Positions 1 to 8,158 of a stretch of 36,638 nt of DNA are shown here, piece after piece. Positions within the stretch are counted from its first letter, which is position 1. Every line of letters starts with the position of its first letter. Below the pieces are notes generated by a model that worked only from the letters and a program-made list of their open reading frames with translations, had not been told where the DNA came from and made no database searches. Position numbers and translations under genes: made by a program. Origin of the DNA: GCA-2712985 sp964515905 (GTDB lineage: Bacteria; Pseudomonadota; Alphaproteobacteria; UBA7887); contig CAZEWK010000038.1 in the NCBI GenBank assembly GCA_964515905.1, forward strand, positions 1 to 36,638. The letters run 5' to 3'.

Positions 1-1323
1 CGCGCTGATGGACATATTGTGGCATTAGACGAGCGTACTGGTGACGTACTGTGGGATGTACAGATAGTGGATTCTGCCAAAGAGACGGCAGGCTTCTCTG
101 GCGCCGGCATCTTGGTTAGCGCAGACCTTTTTGTACTGCCACAGAACGGTGGTGAGTATCCTATAGAAGGGAAGATCTTCGGTATTGACCCTTCCAATGG
201 CGATATTAAGTGGACTTTCTATACCACAGGCCGCGGAGATGACGCTGCGCTAGCGACTTGGGGTGGAGACTCCTGGAAATACGGTGGTGGCGGCGCATGG
301 CAACCAGGTACCGTTGATTATGCGAACAATCAGATCATTATGGGCACGGGAAATCCAAACCCTGATTATGATTATTGTGGTTCCGATTGCCGTGACCCCA
401 ACTCAGACGCTCATCGTCCTGGCGACAATCTTTATACGTCGTCTACGGTAGCTCTTGATTTGGATACCGGTAAACTGAATTGGCATTTTCAGGAAGCACC
501 AAGTGATCCATACGACTATGACTCGTCTCCTGGCGAGTTCCTCGTACTGGAGGACGACAATGGTCGTGGTGTGATTTTTCATCCTGGCAAAAACGGTTTT
601 AACCATGCCTGGGACGCGAAAACCGGACAGCCAATCAATGTGTACGCAAGTCAAAACACCCAAAACTGGACCACTGGTTTTAATTTAGAGACTGGCCAGT
701 GGGAAAATATGCTGTGGCCAAAGGCTGGCGAGAAAACTCTCGTTTGTCCTGCTATCGATGGCGGACATAGCTGGAACCATGGTGCATACAACCCAAATAC
801 GGGCCTATTCTATCGCACGGTTCAAGAGTGGTGCATGTGGCTTACGGTCGCACCCAAGGGTGGAGCGGACTATATCACTGCCGGCTCCGAAGAACGCACG
901 ACAGAGCCTTTCGCTCAAGCCTTTATGGCTGCCGAGTGGATTGGCACGGACCCGCCGGGTGATTCTAGCCATGGCCGTATCACTGCACGCGATCCAATAA
1001 GTGGTGACATGGCATGGGAACGTCGTTACGACATCATTCCCCATTCGGCTCTTTTAGCAACCGGTGGTGGACTGTTGTTCAACGGAACCATGGACGGTTG
1101 GCTTGAAGCGATCGACGCAGAAACCGGATCCTTGTTGTGGAAATTCAACAATGGCTCCGCTCATAATGGCGGTATTGTCTCCTACGAAGTAGGCGGCGTA
1201 CAATACATAACCGTTGTAAGTGGCCAAGGCTCTTATGTCGGCTATGCCGTTAATGCGTTGAATTCAGATAAGTTAATCAACATGAAAGATAGTGCGGCCG
1301 TTGTTGCGTTTACACTGCCGTAA
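1..1323 (+). CDS. PQQ-dependent alcohol dehydrogenase (methanol/ethanol family, XoxF/ExaF-like), 5' truncated by window edge
   Basis: The reading frame is open from base 1, so the N-terminus and the usual vicinal disulfide lie outside the window; only the last 440 or so residues are visible. The sequence shows repeated beta-propeller blades of the type ALDxxTGxxxW. It also has the PQQ-stacking segment WGGDSWKYGGGGAW (260-301), the metal-ligand segment GNPNPDYD (349-372), and the active-site segment SDPYDYDSS, in which two Asp codons at 514-516 and 520-522 are separated by Tyr. CPAIDGGHSWNHGAYNP and QEWCMW near 750-840 are further family hallmarks. In this family the enzyme oxidises alcohols in the periplasm and passes electrons to a cytochrome c. 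The second Asp, two residues after the catalytic Asp, is the established marker of lanthanide-using XoxF/ExaF enzymes; calcium MxaF has Ala there. The substrate is not determinable. The gene ends before a strong terminator, with a cytochrome c gene next. Confidence 0.93.
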   Translation, partial: RADGHIVALDERTGDVLWDVQIVDSAKETAGFSGAGILVSADLFVLPQNGGEYPIEGKIFGIDPSNGDIKWTFYTTGRGDDAALATWGGDSWKYGGGGAWQPGTVDYANNQIIMGTGNPNPDYDYCGSDCRDPNSDAHRPGDNLYTSSTVALDLDTGKLNWHFQEAPSDPYDYDSSPGEFLVLEDDNGRGVIFHPGKNGFNHAWDAKTGQPINVYASQNTQNWTTGFNLETGQWENMLWPKAGEKTLVCPAIDGGHSWNHGAYNPNTGLFYRTVQEWCMWLTVAPKGGADYITAGSEERTTEPFAQAFMAAEWIGTDPPGDSSHGRITARDPISGDMAWERRYDIIPHSALLATGGGLLFNGTMDGWLEAIDAETGSLLWKFNNGSAHNGGIVSYEVGGVQYITVVSGQGSYVGYAVNALNSDKLINMKDSAAVVAFTLP

Positions 1324-1342
1324 ATCTCGTTAACGTTTTGGT

Positions 1343-1379
1343 AGGACAAGGGGTAAACCCCCTTGTCCTGCTTTTTTTT
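1343..1379 (+). terminator. Rho-independent terminator after the quinoprotein gene
   Basis: An 11-bp perfect stem pairs AGGACAAGGGG (1343-1353) with CCCCTTGTCCT (1359-1369) around a 5-nt loop, TAAAC. It is followed by GC and then a run of eight T (1372-1379). It lies 20 bases past the dehydrogenase stop codon and is the clearest intrinsic terminator in the window. It implies that the downstream cytochrome gene needs either readthrough or its own promoter. Confidence 0.93.
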
Positions 1380-1441
1380 GTCCCCATTTCTTACTAAGAT
1401 CTTTACCCGTCACTCATTACCCACTGGAGAGAAGAACCCCT

Positions 1442-1864
1442 ATGAAGTACTTGGACCTGCATCGGCTGTCATTTCTTGTTGCTTTTCTGACGATACTTGC
1501 TGCTTTTGCTACTACGAATTGGCCTATTGCCCAAGCAGAAGATGTCTTCCCCCGGTCCAATCCCCTAGCTGGCGATCAAACCGCTATTGAAAAGGGCGGG
1601 AAGCTATACTTCAAATGGTGTGTCGCATGCCATGGCCGATATGCCGATGGAGAAGGCGTTAGGTTTACGAAAGGTGCCGATTTAACGATATTCTGGCGAA
1701 GTTACTGTGATTATATGGTTATTGCGCTCAACGGACGTACGGACAAAAACATGCCACCCTGGGGCGGAATACTGGATGAAGAAGAACTATCATCAGTTGG
1801 TGCCTACTTGGAAACTCTGGGTAAAGAAACAGCCAATTGGAAGGGCAGATGCACACTACTATAA
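1442..1864 (+). CDS. Secreted class I cytochrome c, probable electron acceptor of the quinoprotein
   Basis: 140 residues. A hydrophobic N-terminal signal peptide (about residues 8-31, ending near AQA-ED) sends the protein to the periplasm. The single heme site is CVACH (about residues 60-64). The distal Met ligand is in NMPPWG, about 45 residues later, and a C-terminal helix follows (EEELSSVGAYLETL). This is the class I fold of small cytochromes, including the cL/XoxG type that take electrons from PQQ alcohol dehydrogenases. A GAGAAG ribosome site lies 7 bases before the ATG. The gene is 62 bases past the strong terminator, and its stop is followed closely by the next secreted protein. Pairing with the upstream dehydrogenase is inferred from adjacency. 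Confidence 0.88.
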   Translation: MKYLDLHRLSFLVAFLTILAAFATTNWPIAQAEDVFPRSNPLAGDQTAIEKGGKLYFKWCVACHGRYADGEGVRFTKGADLTIFWRSYCDYMVIALNGRTDKNMPPWGGILDEEELSSVGAYLETLGKETANWKGRCTLL

Positions 1865-1899
1865 AACCACCTAACCCAATTTTGAATCGAGGCTTCGTG

Positions 1900-2319
1900 A
1901 TGCGGATAACTCTTTTAGGATTGATTTTTGTGCTGGGCTACACAATAACGGCCTGGGCTTGGGGCGACGAGGATAATCCAATCGTATTATATGATGGATC
2001 TTGGGTGTGCAGCACCCCAGATGCATATGAAACAGCAATTGAAATGGAAAACAATACCGATAAATCCTTTCGCGAGCTTAAAAAGGACCTCCTCGACCAA
2101 AAACTTTGCATATATATCGAAGGCGATGACATCGAAGACATGATGGCTCCATATGTTATAATTGTTGATCAACAAGCAACAAAAGTGAAAGTAAAGTTTA
2201 CGATCGAGTTTTATAAGAAATTTAAATTTTTACACCGCCGAATTACGCGTGTTACGTTCACGGGATGGACGGAGGAAGCCCAACTACGTGAATATTATGA
2301 CTGGTTTAACAACGGGTAA
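1900..2319 (+). CDS. Unrecognised small secreted protein
   Basis: I do not recognise a family. The ATG at 1900 is chosen because GAGG (1889-1892) lies 7 bases upstream and the protein then begins directly with a signal peptide, MRITLLGLIFVLGYTITAWAW. The open frame also extends upstream to 1837, overlapping the cytochrome end. The mature part is about 115 residues. It contains two Cys (in WVCSTPD and KLCIYIEG) that could form a disulfide, a charged middle, a basic beta-rich stretch (KVKVKFTIEFYKKFKF) and an aromatic end (REYYDWFNNG). It lies between a cytochrome c and a CcmI-like protein, so a periplasmic role near electron transfer or cytochrome handling is possible, but this rests on context only. 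Confidence 0.72.
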   Translation: MRITLLGLIFVLGYTITAWAWGDEDNPIVLYDGSWVCSTPDAYETAIEMENNTDKSFRELKKDLLDQKLCIYIEGDDIEDMMAPYVIIVDQQATKVKVKFTIEFYKKFKFLHRRITRVTFTGWTEEAQLREYYDWFNNG

Positions 2320-2349
2320 TGTCACGTTTCTCGCTAACGCATATCTTGG

Positions 2350-2820
2350 TTGTTTCCTGCAATCTATAGACCAGTGGTGGCCCACCTAAAACATATACTT
2401 ATTTTGTCTTTACTTGTGGGTGCAGGACAATTAGCGCCCACGGCCCTAGCCGATATGGATATGGAGGACGTGTCCGCTCTTTCCATAGAGGGAAGCATCG
2501 ATGTAGCACCAGAATTTCAGAAATATTTATCCCGATCTGATCGCTTGATTATCAAGCTTTTCCACCCAAAAGATGGGATTGAAATGGACGCTAAATACAG
2601 TATTGTCCGCACCTTTAAGTTACCGTTAAATTTCCGAATCTCACCCTACATTTTAATGGACGGCAGCACGCGTCACGATAAATACACAGTGGAAGTGTTT
2701 ACCGATAAAGATCAAGACGTACTACGTATTAAGAGCGGAGAACTATTTGGTACCACTTCTGATACCCTCCAACTGGGGAGCCGAGATGTAAGTCTCCTAC
2801 TGAACCAAATTCGCAAATAA
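2350..2820 (+). CDS. Small secreted protein resembling the C-terminal periplasmic domain of CcmI/CycH
   Basis: 156 residues from a TTG at 2350; GTG codons at 2374 and 2377 are alternative starts, and none has a convincing ribosome site. A hydrophobic segment (HILILSLLVGAG, then APTALADMD) looks like a signal peptide. The remainder follows the pattern of the CcmI/CycH C-terminal domain: a G-S-I-D-V-A-P opening, a strand with residues around DRLIIKLFHPKDG, a P-L-N-F-x-I segment, then DKYTVEVFTDKDQDVLRIKSG and L-F-G-T. In cytochrome c maturation that domain binds apocytochrome C-termini. Here it stands alone, without the TPR part or other ccm genes in view. The assignment is by pattern recognition only. 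The gene converges on the subtilase gene, 48 bases away. Confidence 0.6.
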   Translation: MFPAIYRPVVAHLKHILILSLLVGAGQLAPTALADMDMEDVSALSIEGSIDVAPEFQKYLSRSDRLIIKLFHPKDGIEMDAKYSIVRTFKLPLNFRISPYILMDGSTRHDKYTVEVFTDKDQDVLRIKSGELFGTTSDTLQLGSRDVSLLLNQIRK

Positions 2821-2868
2821 TGTGCGACATAAGTTGGATAACAGGGGCTACACTGCGTCTGAGCACTA

Positions 2869-4167
2869 TCAACAGGTTCCTCCTTCACTCAAAACTGATT
2901 CTGGGATGAGCCCGTAACGAACCATTCGACCTCCTCGTACTTTTTGTGCTTTCTTAAATAAACTTTGCCGCAATTCTTCAAGTTGCATGCTCGGTTTTCT
3001 TGCCAGTATGCATGCTGCCAATCCACTAACTCGGGCCGCAGCGTAGCTGGATCCTCCGACCCACTTGGGCTGACCACTAAAATCCATCACTTCAATTTGG
3101 TTCGCAGGCGCTACTAAATCAACACTCTGAACGCCCCAGTTTGCATAAGCTGCCAGATGTCCCTGATTTGTCGAGGCCGTTACAACTATCAAGTTTGGTA
3201 GATCAAATGCAGCTGGATACATTGGTTCTACGTCTATATCCTTGGCATCGTTGCCAGCAGCCACTACAAACAACAAGGTAGGATACAGAGCAACCGCATC
3301 ATGGAACGCGCCCCATTTCTCGTATTCTGCGCTCGCAAGCGAAACATTGACTATTCTGGCGCCATTCTTAGAAGCATGAGTAATCAAATCCGACATCCTC
3401 GCCATATCCAATCGAGGAAATCGGTAGGGCATGATCGTTATATTTGGTGATGATTTTATGACGAGACTAGCAATCTTCGTTCCGTGGTGTGTGGGGAAAA
3501 ATGGGGATGGGATCGGATTGAAGTCGAAAGGCCTGCTATCTAAATCCCAAAAATCATAGCCCCTTACCTTTCCCGAAGCGTCTCGAGCTAACCGCTCATT
3601 GATCTCAGGTAATAGGTAGTTCACCCCCGTATCTACCACCGCCACCTGGATACCATACTTCGGTTCCGCTGTGGGTATCGGCGGGTTCAAATCCATCGTC
3701 ACCCCTATTCTCGCAAAATCCGCATCCAAGTAATGTAGTTTGGATAAAACTCCATTCTTATCATAATCAAGTCGACGCACCGTCTTAACCAAACAAGTGT
3801 CACTAGCAATTGCCATCCAACGCGGCCGGCGTTCGATACCCTCCTCATATCGAACAACTGTATTACTTCCTGAACGGTGTGGCATCGCTCGTTCCAAAAA
3901 TAGCATATCAGCACCCACAGAAATTTCAGCCCGCCAACCAGCCTTGTCTAAATTTTTTAGGGAGTGGATGCGACTACGAGGTCCTGGCAACTGATAAAGA
4001 ACTCGTTGGAAATGATCAATTGTCGGCGAATTACAAGCTAACCGTAAGGCCTGCTGTAATACGTCCTCTGTTCGAAACAACTCCTCGGAGCTCGCCGATT
4101 TACATACCAGGAACGATATGGCCAGCAATATCGCACTCCTCACAACCCAGTAGTTTTTGCCTACCAA
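2869..4167 (-). CDS. Secreted S8-family serine protease (subtilase)
   Basis: 432 residues. An N-terminal hydrophobic signal (about 10-27) is followed by a region of roughly 140 residues of unknown function and then the subtilase domain (about 172-415). All catalytic landmarks are present: Asp179 in VAVVDTGVN, His228 in HHGTKIAS, oxyanion Asn306 in VVAAGNDA and Ser374 in GGSSYAAARVSG. The Ser box departs from the common GTSMAAPHVAG, with Ser for Thr, Tyr for Met, and no Pro-His. The start overlaps the last 7 bases of the TPR gene, so translation is probably coupled and the protease is the last gene of the MoxR/vWA operon. Its location should be periplasmic or extracellular. The substrate is unknown; processing or quality control of the operon's client is inference. 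Confidence 0.88.
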   Translation of the reverse strand: MVGKNYWVVRSAILLAISFLVCKSASSEELFRTEDVLQQALRLACNSPTIDHFQRVLYQLPGPRSRIHSLKNLDKAGWRAEISVGADMLFLERAMPHRSGSNTVVRYEEGIERRPRWMAIASDTCLVKTVRRLDYDKNGVLSKLHYLDADFARIGVTMDLNPPIPTAEPKYGIQVAVVDTGVNYLLPEINERLARDASGKVRGYDFWDLDSRPFDFNPIPSPFFPTHHGTKIASLVIKSSPNITIMPYRFPRLDMARMSDLITHASKNGARIVNVSLASAEYEKWGAFHDAVALYPTLLFVVAAGNDAKDIDVEPMYPAAFDLPNLIVVTASTNQGHLAAYANWGVQSVDLVAPANQIEVMDFSGQPKWVGGSSYAAARVSGLAACILARKPSMQLEELRQSLFKKAQKVRGGRMVRYGLIPESVLSEGGTC

Positions 4168-4991
4168 GTTTTAGCCTCACCAGTGTCACGCATCCGAGCT
4201 CGCTTCCATTGCTGACGTTGGCTCTCTACCGCTAATGCTTTGTCACGCACTAGTTCAGCCATCTGTGCTGCTTCCTCTTCGCTAATATCTCGAGGAGAGG
4301 CATTTGTTTGGCTTTCTGATTTAGTTCGGCTAGCAGGACTTCCATCAGGAGCTTTTTCTCCAGCCTGCCCGCTGACGTCATCCGACTGCTCCTCTGTGTC
4401 TGCTCCATCGCTGGACGAGGGGTTAGGAGTTTCCATCTCCATCTGGCGACCTGCACCTACAGAACTTTGCTGATCGCTAATTTGCGGACTTCTTTGCACG
4501 ACAATTCCCTGTTCTTGTATTTTTCCATACAATCGGTGGGCTAACTCGAGGTTGTACCGAGCATCAGAAAACTCTGGATTTATACTCAAGCTTTCTCTGT
4601 AATACCGGATCGCAATTTTTATGTGACGCATTGAATCTCTAAACACACTCAAGGCATTGAGCGTTTGCTGATAACGAATATTGCCCAGGTTATACGCAGC
4701 CAATGATTGGAGTCGAGTATCCCCCATCAAAAGCACCCTTTTGTAAGATTCTGTCGCACGTGCCAGATCAAACTGTTTAAAATACACGTTCCCTAAATTA
4801 TACTGGATTCCAGCCGAATTAGACTGTATTCCTTCCGCCCGTTCATACATGGACCGCGCATCTTGATAATTCCCGTTAGCGTAAAAGGTGTTGCCTTCTT
4901 CGACCAACTGATACGCAGAATCATTGCTTATAAATCCGAAGCAAAAAACTCCGGCAAACAGAATTACACAAGATCTTTTGATTAGTATCAT
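4161..4991 (-). CDS. TPR protein, BatC/MxaK-like
   Basis: 276 residues. A short hydrophobic signal or anchor (about 7-26) is followed by at least three tetratricopeptide repeats (about 28-160), with typical A-x-x-x-Y-x-x-A and N-x-x-F-x-x-A-R-Y-N-L-E spacing. A long Ser/Glu/Asp-rich low-complexity linker (about 165-240) and a basic C-terminal helix (RDKALAVESQRQQWKRARM) follow. The last two elements are common in TPR proteins of MoxR/vWA operons (BatC, and MxaK in methanol dehydrogenase clusters). The TPRs likely scaffold contacts with the vWA proteins. The start overlaps the stop of the upstream vWA gene by 4 bases (ATGA), and the end overlaps the subtilase start. Confidence 0.82.
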   Translation of the reverse strand: MILIKRSCVILFAGVFCFGFISNDSAYQLVEEGNTFYANGNYQDARSMYERAEGIQSNSAGIQYNLGNVYFKQFDLARATESYKRVLLMGDTRLQSLAAYNLGNIRYQQTLNALSVFRDSMRHIKIAIRYYRESLSINPEFSDARYNLELAHRLYGKIQEQGIVVQRSPQISDQQSSVGAGRQMEMETPNPSSSDGADTEEQSDDVSGQAGEKAPDGSPASRTKSESQTNASPRDISEEEAAQMAELVRDKALAVESQRQQWKRARMRDTGEAKTW

Positions 4992-6004
4992 GAAGGATCT
5001 CCGACAAACCGCCTGTCACGAAGTACCATTTCCAAACTTAGAAACACCAAAGCAAGAAAGACAAACCATTGAAAATATTCGATCGGCCGCTCTGTTCCTG
5101 TTGCATCAATAACACGTCGGTCCTTTGTCGCAATTTCGGAACGGTAAAAAGAGATAAGATCGACACTAGAGATTCCTGCCGGAATAGCTATTCCCCCACC
5201 AATCAAGGCAATTTCACGAAGTAAATTCGGGTCCATTCTGGATACAACAGGTTCGCCGCGATACGAGAGGTACTGGCCTGGCGCATCAGGATCAGGCACC
5301 GAAGCACCATCCTCCGGGTCTCCCAGGCCTATTGCATGCAATGTTACCCCAACCCCGGCCGCTATTTGCGCCGCTTCACGCGGAAAACTATCATGATCTT
5401 CGCCATCTGTAAGAAGAATTATGTCTGTATACGCCGGTTCGAATCCGCCAAATCCCTCGACAGCCTGTAAAAGCGCATCCCCTATCTGTGTCCCTTTTCT
5501 GGCCGCACTATCGATATCGGATTCAGCAAGTTTACGCAAAAAGAAAGTATAGTCGTGCGTTAGAGGACTCTGCAAACTGGCACGACCTGCAAATGCTATA
5601 AGACTTAGGCGATGACCTCCTTCCACACGTAAAACATCGACGAGTTCTGAAACTGCACTTTTTGCTGCCATCAGTCTGTTAGGTGATGAATCCTCAGCCA
5701 ACATACTAGTCGACACATCAAGTAAAAATACTATGTCTCTTCCACGACGAGGGACATCCTCGATTTGGCTTCCCCATCTTGGCTCTCCAATACCAATAGC
5801 AAGCAATAACAAAGCCAACAGCAAACAACCCACCTTTGTCCATCGACGCCGGGAATTCATTACATATTGTGCAAGAAGCTTTGGCCCAAAGAACTCCCTG
5901 AGGGCACGGACTTGGCGTTTAAAGGAACGAGTATAAAGTCCCAACGCAATTGGTACAGCTAGCACAGTAAGGCCAAAAATCAGGCTGTTAAATTCCAGTA
6001 TCAT
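4988..6004 (-). CDS. Membrane vWA-domain protein, BatB/MxaL-like
   Basis: 338 residues. Two N-terminal membrane helices (about 8-25 and 58-74) precede a von Willebrand A domain (about 88-275), and a C-terminal membrane helix lies near 312-330. The metal ion-dependent adhesion site is complete: Asp96-x-Ser98-x-Ser100 (DVSTS), Thr172 in KGTQIGDA and Asp200 in LLTDGEDH. This is the BatB layout. Together with BatA- and BatC-like neighbours, such proteins are thought to form a periplasmic-facing complex served by the MoxR ATPase. The start lies 4 bases after the stop of the other vWA gene, and the stop overlaps the TPR gene by 4 bases. Confidence 0.88.
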   Translation of the reverse strand: MILEFNSLIFGLTVLAVPIALGLYTRSFKRQVRALREFFGPKLLAQYVMNSRRRWTKVGCLLLALLLLAIGIGEPRWGSQIEDVPRRGRDIVFLLDVSTSMLAEDSSPNRLMAAKSAVSELVDVLRVEGGHRLSLIAFAGRASLQSPLTHDYTFFLRKLAESDIDSAARKGTQIGDALLQAVEGFGGFEPAYTDIILLTDGEDHDSFPREAAQIAAGVGVTLHAIGLGDPEDGASVPDPDAPGQYLSYRGEPVVSRMDPNLLREIALIGGGIAIPAGISSVDLISFYRSEIATKDRRVIDATGTERPIEYFQWFVFLALVFLSLEMVLRDRRFVGDPS

Positions 6005-6008
6005 CTAT

Positions 6009-7031
6009 TTAAGGGATCCTACTAAGCCGTGTTGTTGAGAGCGTTATTTCCGTTAACAAGAAAATAAGGGCTAAACCTAATACCCAGGGAAACCCTTCGG
6101 TATAACGCTGGTATTGCTCACCAATATTTTTCGATTTTTCTAAACGACCAATCTCTGAATAAATTGCTTCTAAGCCCTTGCTATCCGTCGCTCGAAAATA
6201 ACGTCCACCAGTAATTTCTGCCACTTGGGTTAGCATATATTCATCAATATACACCTGTGTCGGGTGATAGGAGATGCTTCCATCCTGACTTACCTGAGGC
6301 ATCATTGCCTGACCCTGACTGCCAGCACCAATGGCGTAAACCTTTATACCAAAAGCTTCGGCCACTCTCGCAGCATCCGCGGGATCTGTATCTCCGGCAT
6401 TATTCGAACCATCGGTTAACAAAATAAGGACCTTGCTGGTGGTTGCTACTCCCCGTAGTTCTTCCGCTGACAACACCAGCGCGTCTCCAATCGCCGTTCC
6501 ATCTTCCTCTGGAAGCTCAACAATTTTTACTTCATCTAAAACCTTCACAAGCGCCTCGTGATCTAGAGTCATTGGACTTAAAGAATCAGCAAAACGAGCG
6601 AATGAAAACATACCAATCAGGTCACCTTCCCGGCCCCGACCCTCCTCTCCATCACCCTCAACAAAAGCCCGAAATGCTTTCTTAACAACTTCTAACCTGT
6701 TGACCTTCTTCTCGTCTATTTCCAAATCAATTGCACTCATACTAGTAGAAATATCAACCACCATCGCAATGGCAATGCCCTCACCAACAATTCTGGTAGT
6801 TTCAAGCCCCCATTGTGGGCGAGCCAACGCAATAATACATGCCGTCAGGGCAAGAAGCCGAAGTAAAGGAAGGATCGGTTGGAGGTAAACAGCCCAAGTC
6901 TTGGGCACGTGGCGAAAATCACCCAAACCAGGAACTTTGACAGACGGCCGGTTACCTCTAAAGAATTGCAAAAGAATGAGCATTGGCACTAAAGCTAAAA
7001 GAGCTAACATCATCGGATCGGCGAATCTCAT
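6009..7031 (-). CDS. Membrane vWA-domain protein, BatA/MxaC-like
   Basis: 340 residues. Membrane helices near 6-23 and 54-70 precede a vWA domain, and a C-terminal membrane helix lies near 316-332. The metal site is intact: Asp93-x-Ser95-x-Ser97 (DISTS), Thr179 in EDGTAIGDA and Asp207 in LLTDGSNN. The segment IALARPQWG just before the domain is typical of BatA/MxaC proteins. The start overlaps the preceding gene by 4 bases. In methanol dehydrogenase clusters the corresponding protein is needed for insertion of the metal or assembly of the enzyme; that role is known for the family and only inferred here. Confidence 0.88.
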   Translation of the reverse strand: MRFADPMMLALLALVPMLILLQFFRGNRPSVKVPGLGDFRHVPKTWAVYLQPILPLLRLLALTACIIALARPQWGLETTRIVGEGIAIAMVVDISTSMSAIDLEIDEKKVNRLEVVKKAFRAFVEGDGEEGRGREGDLIGMFSFARFADSLSPMTLDHEALVKVLDEVKIVELPEEDGTAIGDALVLSAEELRGVATTSKVLILLTDGSNNAGDTDPADAARVAEAFGIKVYAIGAGSQGQAMMPQVSQDGSISYHPTQVYIDEYMLTQVAEITGGRYFRATDSKGLEAIYSEIGRLEKSKNIGEQYQRYTEGFPWVLGLALIFLLTEITLSTTRLSRIP

Positions 7032-8155
7032 CCGAACTTTACCTCTTCAGGCGAAATCACAATGTCGTTGTCTCCAGTACCAGCAACAAATTTCACTGCA
7101 GCACTAACGAACCTATTTCTGATAGCCTCTGTCGGTTGGTATTTCGCAAACTTAACCGCATCACAGTGTCGAAAGAATTCTTCGACGAAAGCACTGTGTT
7201 CTTCTGGTAATTTATTTAATTCACCAAATTTGTATACAATTTCCTCGGTAGTAAGATGAATGGCACTTACCCCAAAACGCCACAAAGCATATCGACGCAA
7301 CAATCTACTCAGACGCACATAGAAACGATCAACTGCCTCTGCTCCGTCAAGATCCTCCCGATTCAATTTCTCTAACAATTCCAGAAAGATGAGGTGAACT
7401 GGAGTCCCTATGGCAACGGTTTCATTAACTTCAGCACGTTGCCGTCGCCGCACCAACCACCATAGACAGAGCCCCATAGCTACGGCAATCCCGAGGATCG
7501 CAGCCCAAGTTCCTACCGGCATTGGTTGTTTGATAATGGAAACTGTTGGAGCTATGTCCAGCGGAGTTGTGATATCTGCATCATCCGCAAGGACAGTTGT
7601 TACAAAAAAATCCAAAGTTGGAGTCTTCACTGTTACCGTTTCGGGAACGGTCACATTTCTCTCCGAGGGATTTCGTTCACAGTTCTCCTCAAGAGATGGG
7701 TTCCCACGATCAAGAAGCCGGCAGGCGACAGAATCATATTTTGACCAAGCGGCAACTGTAATCATCATCGAACGAATAGTCTTTTTACCAACAGAGTCGG
7801 CTTCTAGTAGATACTCCTGTTTCCACTCCTCTCGTTCAACATCAGATTCCGCCTGCGGCCTCACAAAATCATGACCCACAACTCGGAATGGGCCTAACGT
7901 TTGTCCTACATTCGGGAATGCCACAAGCCTCCCGACTGGGGTAAAAATAGTAAAAGTCAGTTTTAATTGATCCGCAATACCAATCTCTTTTCGGTCGGCT
8001 TCAACAATGAGTTCAACCTCTTTAATTGTTTTTTGAATCTTTATCTCATCAGGGATTGTGTCGTCACTTTGCACAACACTGGCATCAAAAAGAATCACAC
8101 TAATAGCTAGAAGAAAAACAAAGAGATTATTCTTATAAAGCAATATCGCACTCAT
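7028..8155 (-). CDS. Membrane protein of the MoxR/vWA operon, BatD/MxaA-like
   Basis: 375 residues. A signal-like hydrophobic segment (about 9-28) is followed by a periplasmic beta-rich part (about 35-210) with three Cys (C145, C159 and others nearby are candidates for a disulfide). A membrane helix lies at about 215-235, ending in WWLVRRRQR, with a cytoplasmic helical domain (about 245-375) resembling the DUF4381-type tail of these operons (FYVRLSRLLRRYALWRFG). Its position between the DUF58 gene and the first vWA gene matches mxaA in mxaRSACKL clusters and BatD in Bat operons. It is 3 bases from the DUF58 gene and overlaps the vWA gene by 4 bases. Primary sequence in this family diverges strongly, so the assignment leans on order and topology. 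Confidence 0.75.
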   Translation of the reverse strand: MSAILLYKNNLFVFLLAISVILFDASVVQSDDTIPDEIKIQKTIKEVELIVEADRKEIGIADQLKLTFTIFTPVGRLVAFPNVGQTLGPFRVVGHDFVRPQAESDVEREEWKQEYLLEADSVGKKTIRSMMITVAAWSKYDSVACRLLDRGNPSLEENCERNPSERNVTVPETVTVKTPTLDFFVTTVLADDADITTPLDIAPTVSIIKQPMPVGTWAAILGIAVAMGLCLWWLVRRRQRAEVNETVAIGTPVHLIFLELLEKLNREDLDGAEAVDRFYVRLSRLLRRYALWRFGVSAIHLTTEEIVYKFGELNKLPEEHSAFVEEFFRHCDAVKFAKYQPTEAIRNRFVSAAVKFVAGTGDNDIVISPEEVKFG

Positions 8156-8158
8156 GTC

